From positions 191,841 to 203,382 of the forward strand of contig MU631475.1 in assembly GCA_026770615.1 (NCBI GenBank): DNA of 11,542 nucleotides, read 5' to 3'. Shown here one piece after another: positions 11,279 to 11,542 of the stretch. The notes under the pieces were generated by a model. The model ran no database searches, was not told where the DNA came from, and saw nothing but the letters and a program-made list of their open reading frames with translations. The stretch is from Pavlovales sp. CCMP2436. Taxonomy: Eukaryota > Haptophyta > Pavlovophyceae > Pavlovales. A program made the translations under genes and the position numbers. Within the stretch, counting starts at the first letter, position 1. Every line of letters starts with the position of its first letter.

Positions 11279-11542
11279 ATGCAGCGGACGGAGTACTGGT
11301 TCCGGCAGCGGCGCGGGAAGCTGACGGCCTCCAACCTGGGGCAGGCGGTGGGCATGACGCCGTGGGGCAGCCCGCAGGCGCTCGCGGCGCAACTGCGACA
11401 GGACAAGGAGCCGCCGGCGGACGCGGACAAGCCGACCGGCGACGAGCTGCCGAGGAAGAAGGCGAACCCGGCGCTCTCCTGGGGGACGAACAAGGAGCCG
11501 TGCGGCGTGCTCGAGTACGTGAGCGCCACGGGCACGCACGTG
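11279..11542 (+). CDS. YqaJ-like (lambda exonuclease fold) nuclease, N-terminal part, continues past window
   Basis: The frame from ATG 11279 is open to the last base, giving 88 residues. Residues 5-30 (EYWFRQRRGKLTASNLG then QAVGMTPWGS) match the opening signature of YqaJ-type recombinases/exonucleases, where W..RRGKLTAS precedes the catalytic region. Residues 63-80 (NPALSWGTNKEPCGVLEY) match the next conserved block, with the GT.KEP glutamate (73) as the expected first metal-binding residue. An insert of about 25 polar residues lies between them. The catalytic D..E.K lies beyond the window. Such enzymes degrade one strand from DNA ends for recombination or processing. In-frame codons upstream of the ATG have no stop for some distance, so the start is not certain. 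Confidence 0.82.
   Translation, partial: MQRTEYWFRQRRGKLTASNLGQAVGMTPWGSPQALAAQLRQDKEPPADADKPTGDELPRKKANPALSWGTNKEPCGVLEYVSATGTHV

Noticed and set aside
1..11542. tRNA or rRNA genes
   Set aside because: I saw no cloverleaf-like arms with B-box sequence (GGTTCGA type) or rRNA-like blocks on reading both strands, though a covariance search was not possible.

Overview
This window looks like part of a small, very GC-rich eukaryotic DNA virus, or an integrated copy of one, related to the nucleocytoplasmic large DNA viruses (Nucleocytoviricota). The evidence is a set of hallmark genes recognisable in the translations. These are a double jelly-roll major capsid protein, an A32-type genome-packaging ATPase, a VLTF3-type late transcription factor, a poxvirus A22-type RuvC-like Holliday junction resolvase, and the start of a YqaJ-type nuclease. 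Genes are packed tightly on both strands, and none resembles a cellular housekeeping gene. The compact layout is what I would expect of the small relatives of giant viruses (Yaravirus, Pleurochrysis endemic viruses, the proposed class Mriyaviricetes). A protist or alga, possibly a haptophyte, is a reasonable host guess. Both are inferences from gene content, composition and one spliceosomal intron; no database was searched.

Layout. Positions 1-225 carry the 3' end of an unidentified rightward gene that converges with the leftward VLTF3 gene (86-1222). Leftward genes then run to 6790: two paralogous small membrane proteins (1334-1648 and 1685-2011), a small protein with GDDRPR repeats (2233-2490) overlapping the resolvase gene (2358-2972), a 63-residue basic repeat protein, the capsid protein (3246-4940), an N-terminally anchored 327-residue protein, and a 275-residue unknown. 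A perfect 26-bp palindrome (6804-6829) separates this block from a rightward 571-residue low-complexity protein (6836-8551). The packaging ATPase (8587-9807) follows, split by an apparent 216-nt spliceosomal intron. Next come a convergent 72-residue protein (9804-10022), a 374-codon reading frame (10076-11200) that may hold two products, and the YqaJ-like nuclease running off the right edge.

How it fits together. Capsid protein and ATPase form the morphogenesis core. VLTF3 would drive late transcription. The resolvase and YqaJ nuclease would process replicated DNA. The small membrane and basic proteins are candidate virion components. No DNA polymerase, RNA polymerase or primase-helicase is visible here.

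Most notable: (1) almost every gene start is preceded by a T-rich element of the form TTTTC(T)G followed by G/C bases, a candidate virus-wide promoter; (2) the ATPase intron itself contains a 40-codon membrane-protein reading frame with its own copy of that element and virus-like codon use, so it looks like a gene nested in an intron; (3) the same element occurs inside the 10076-11200 frame, predicting a shorter internally initiated product.
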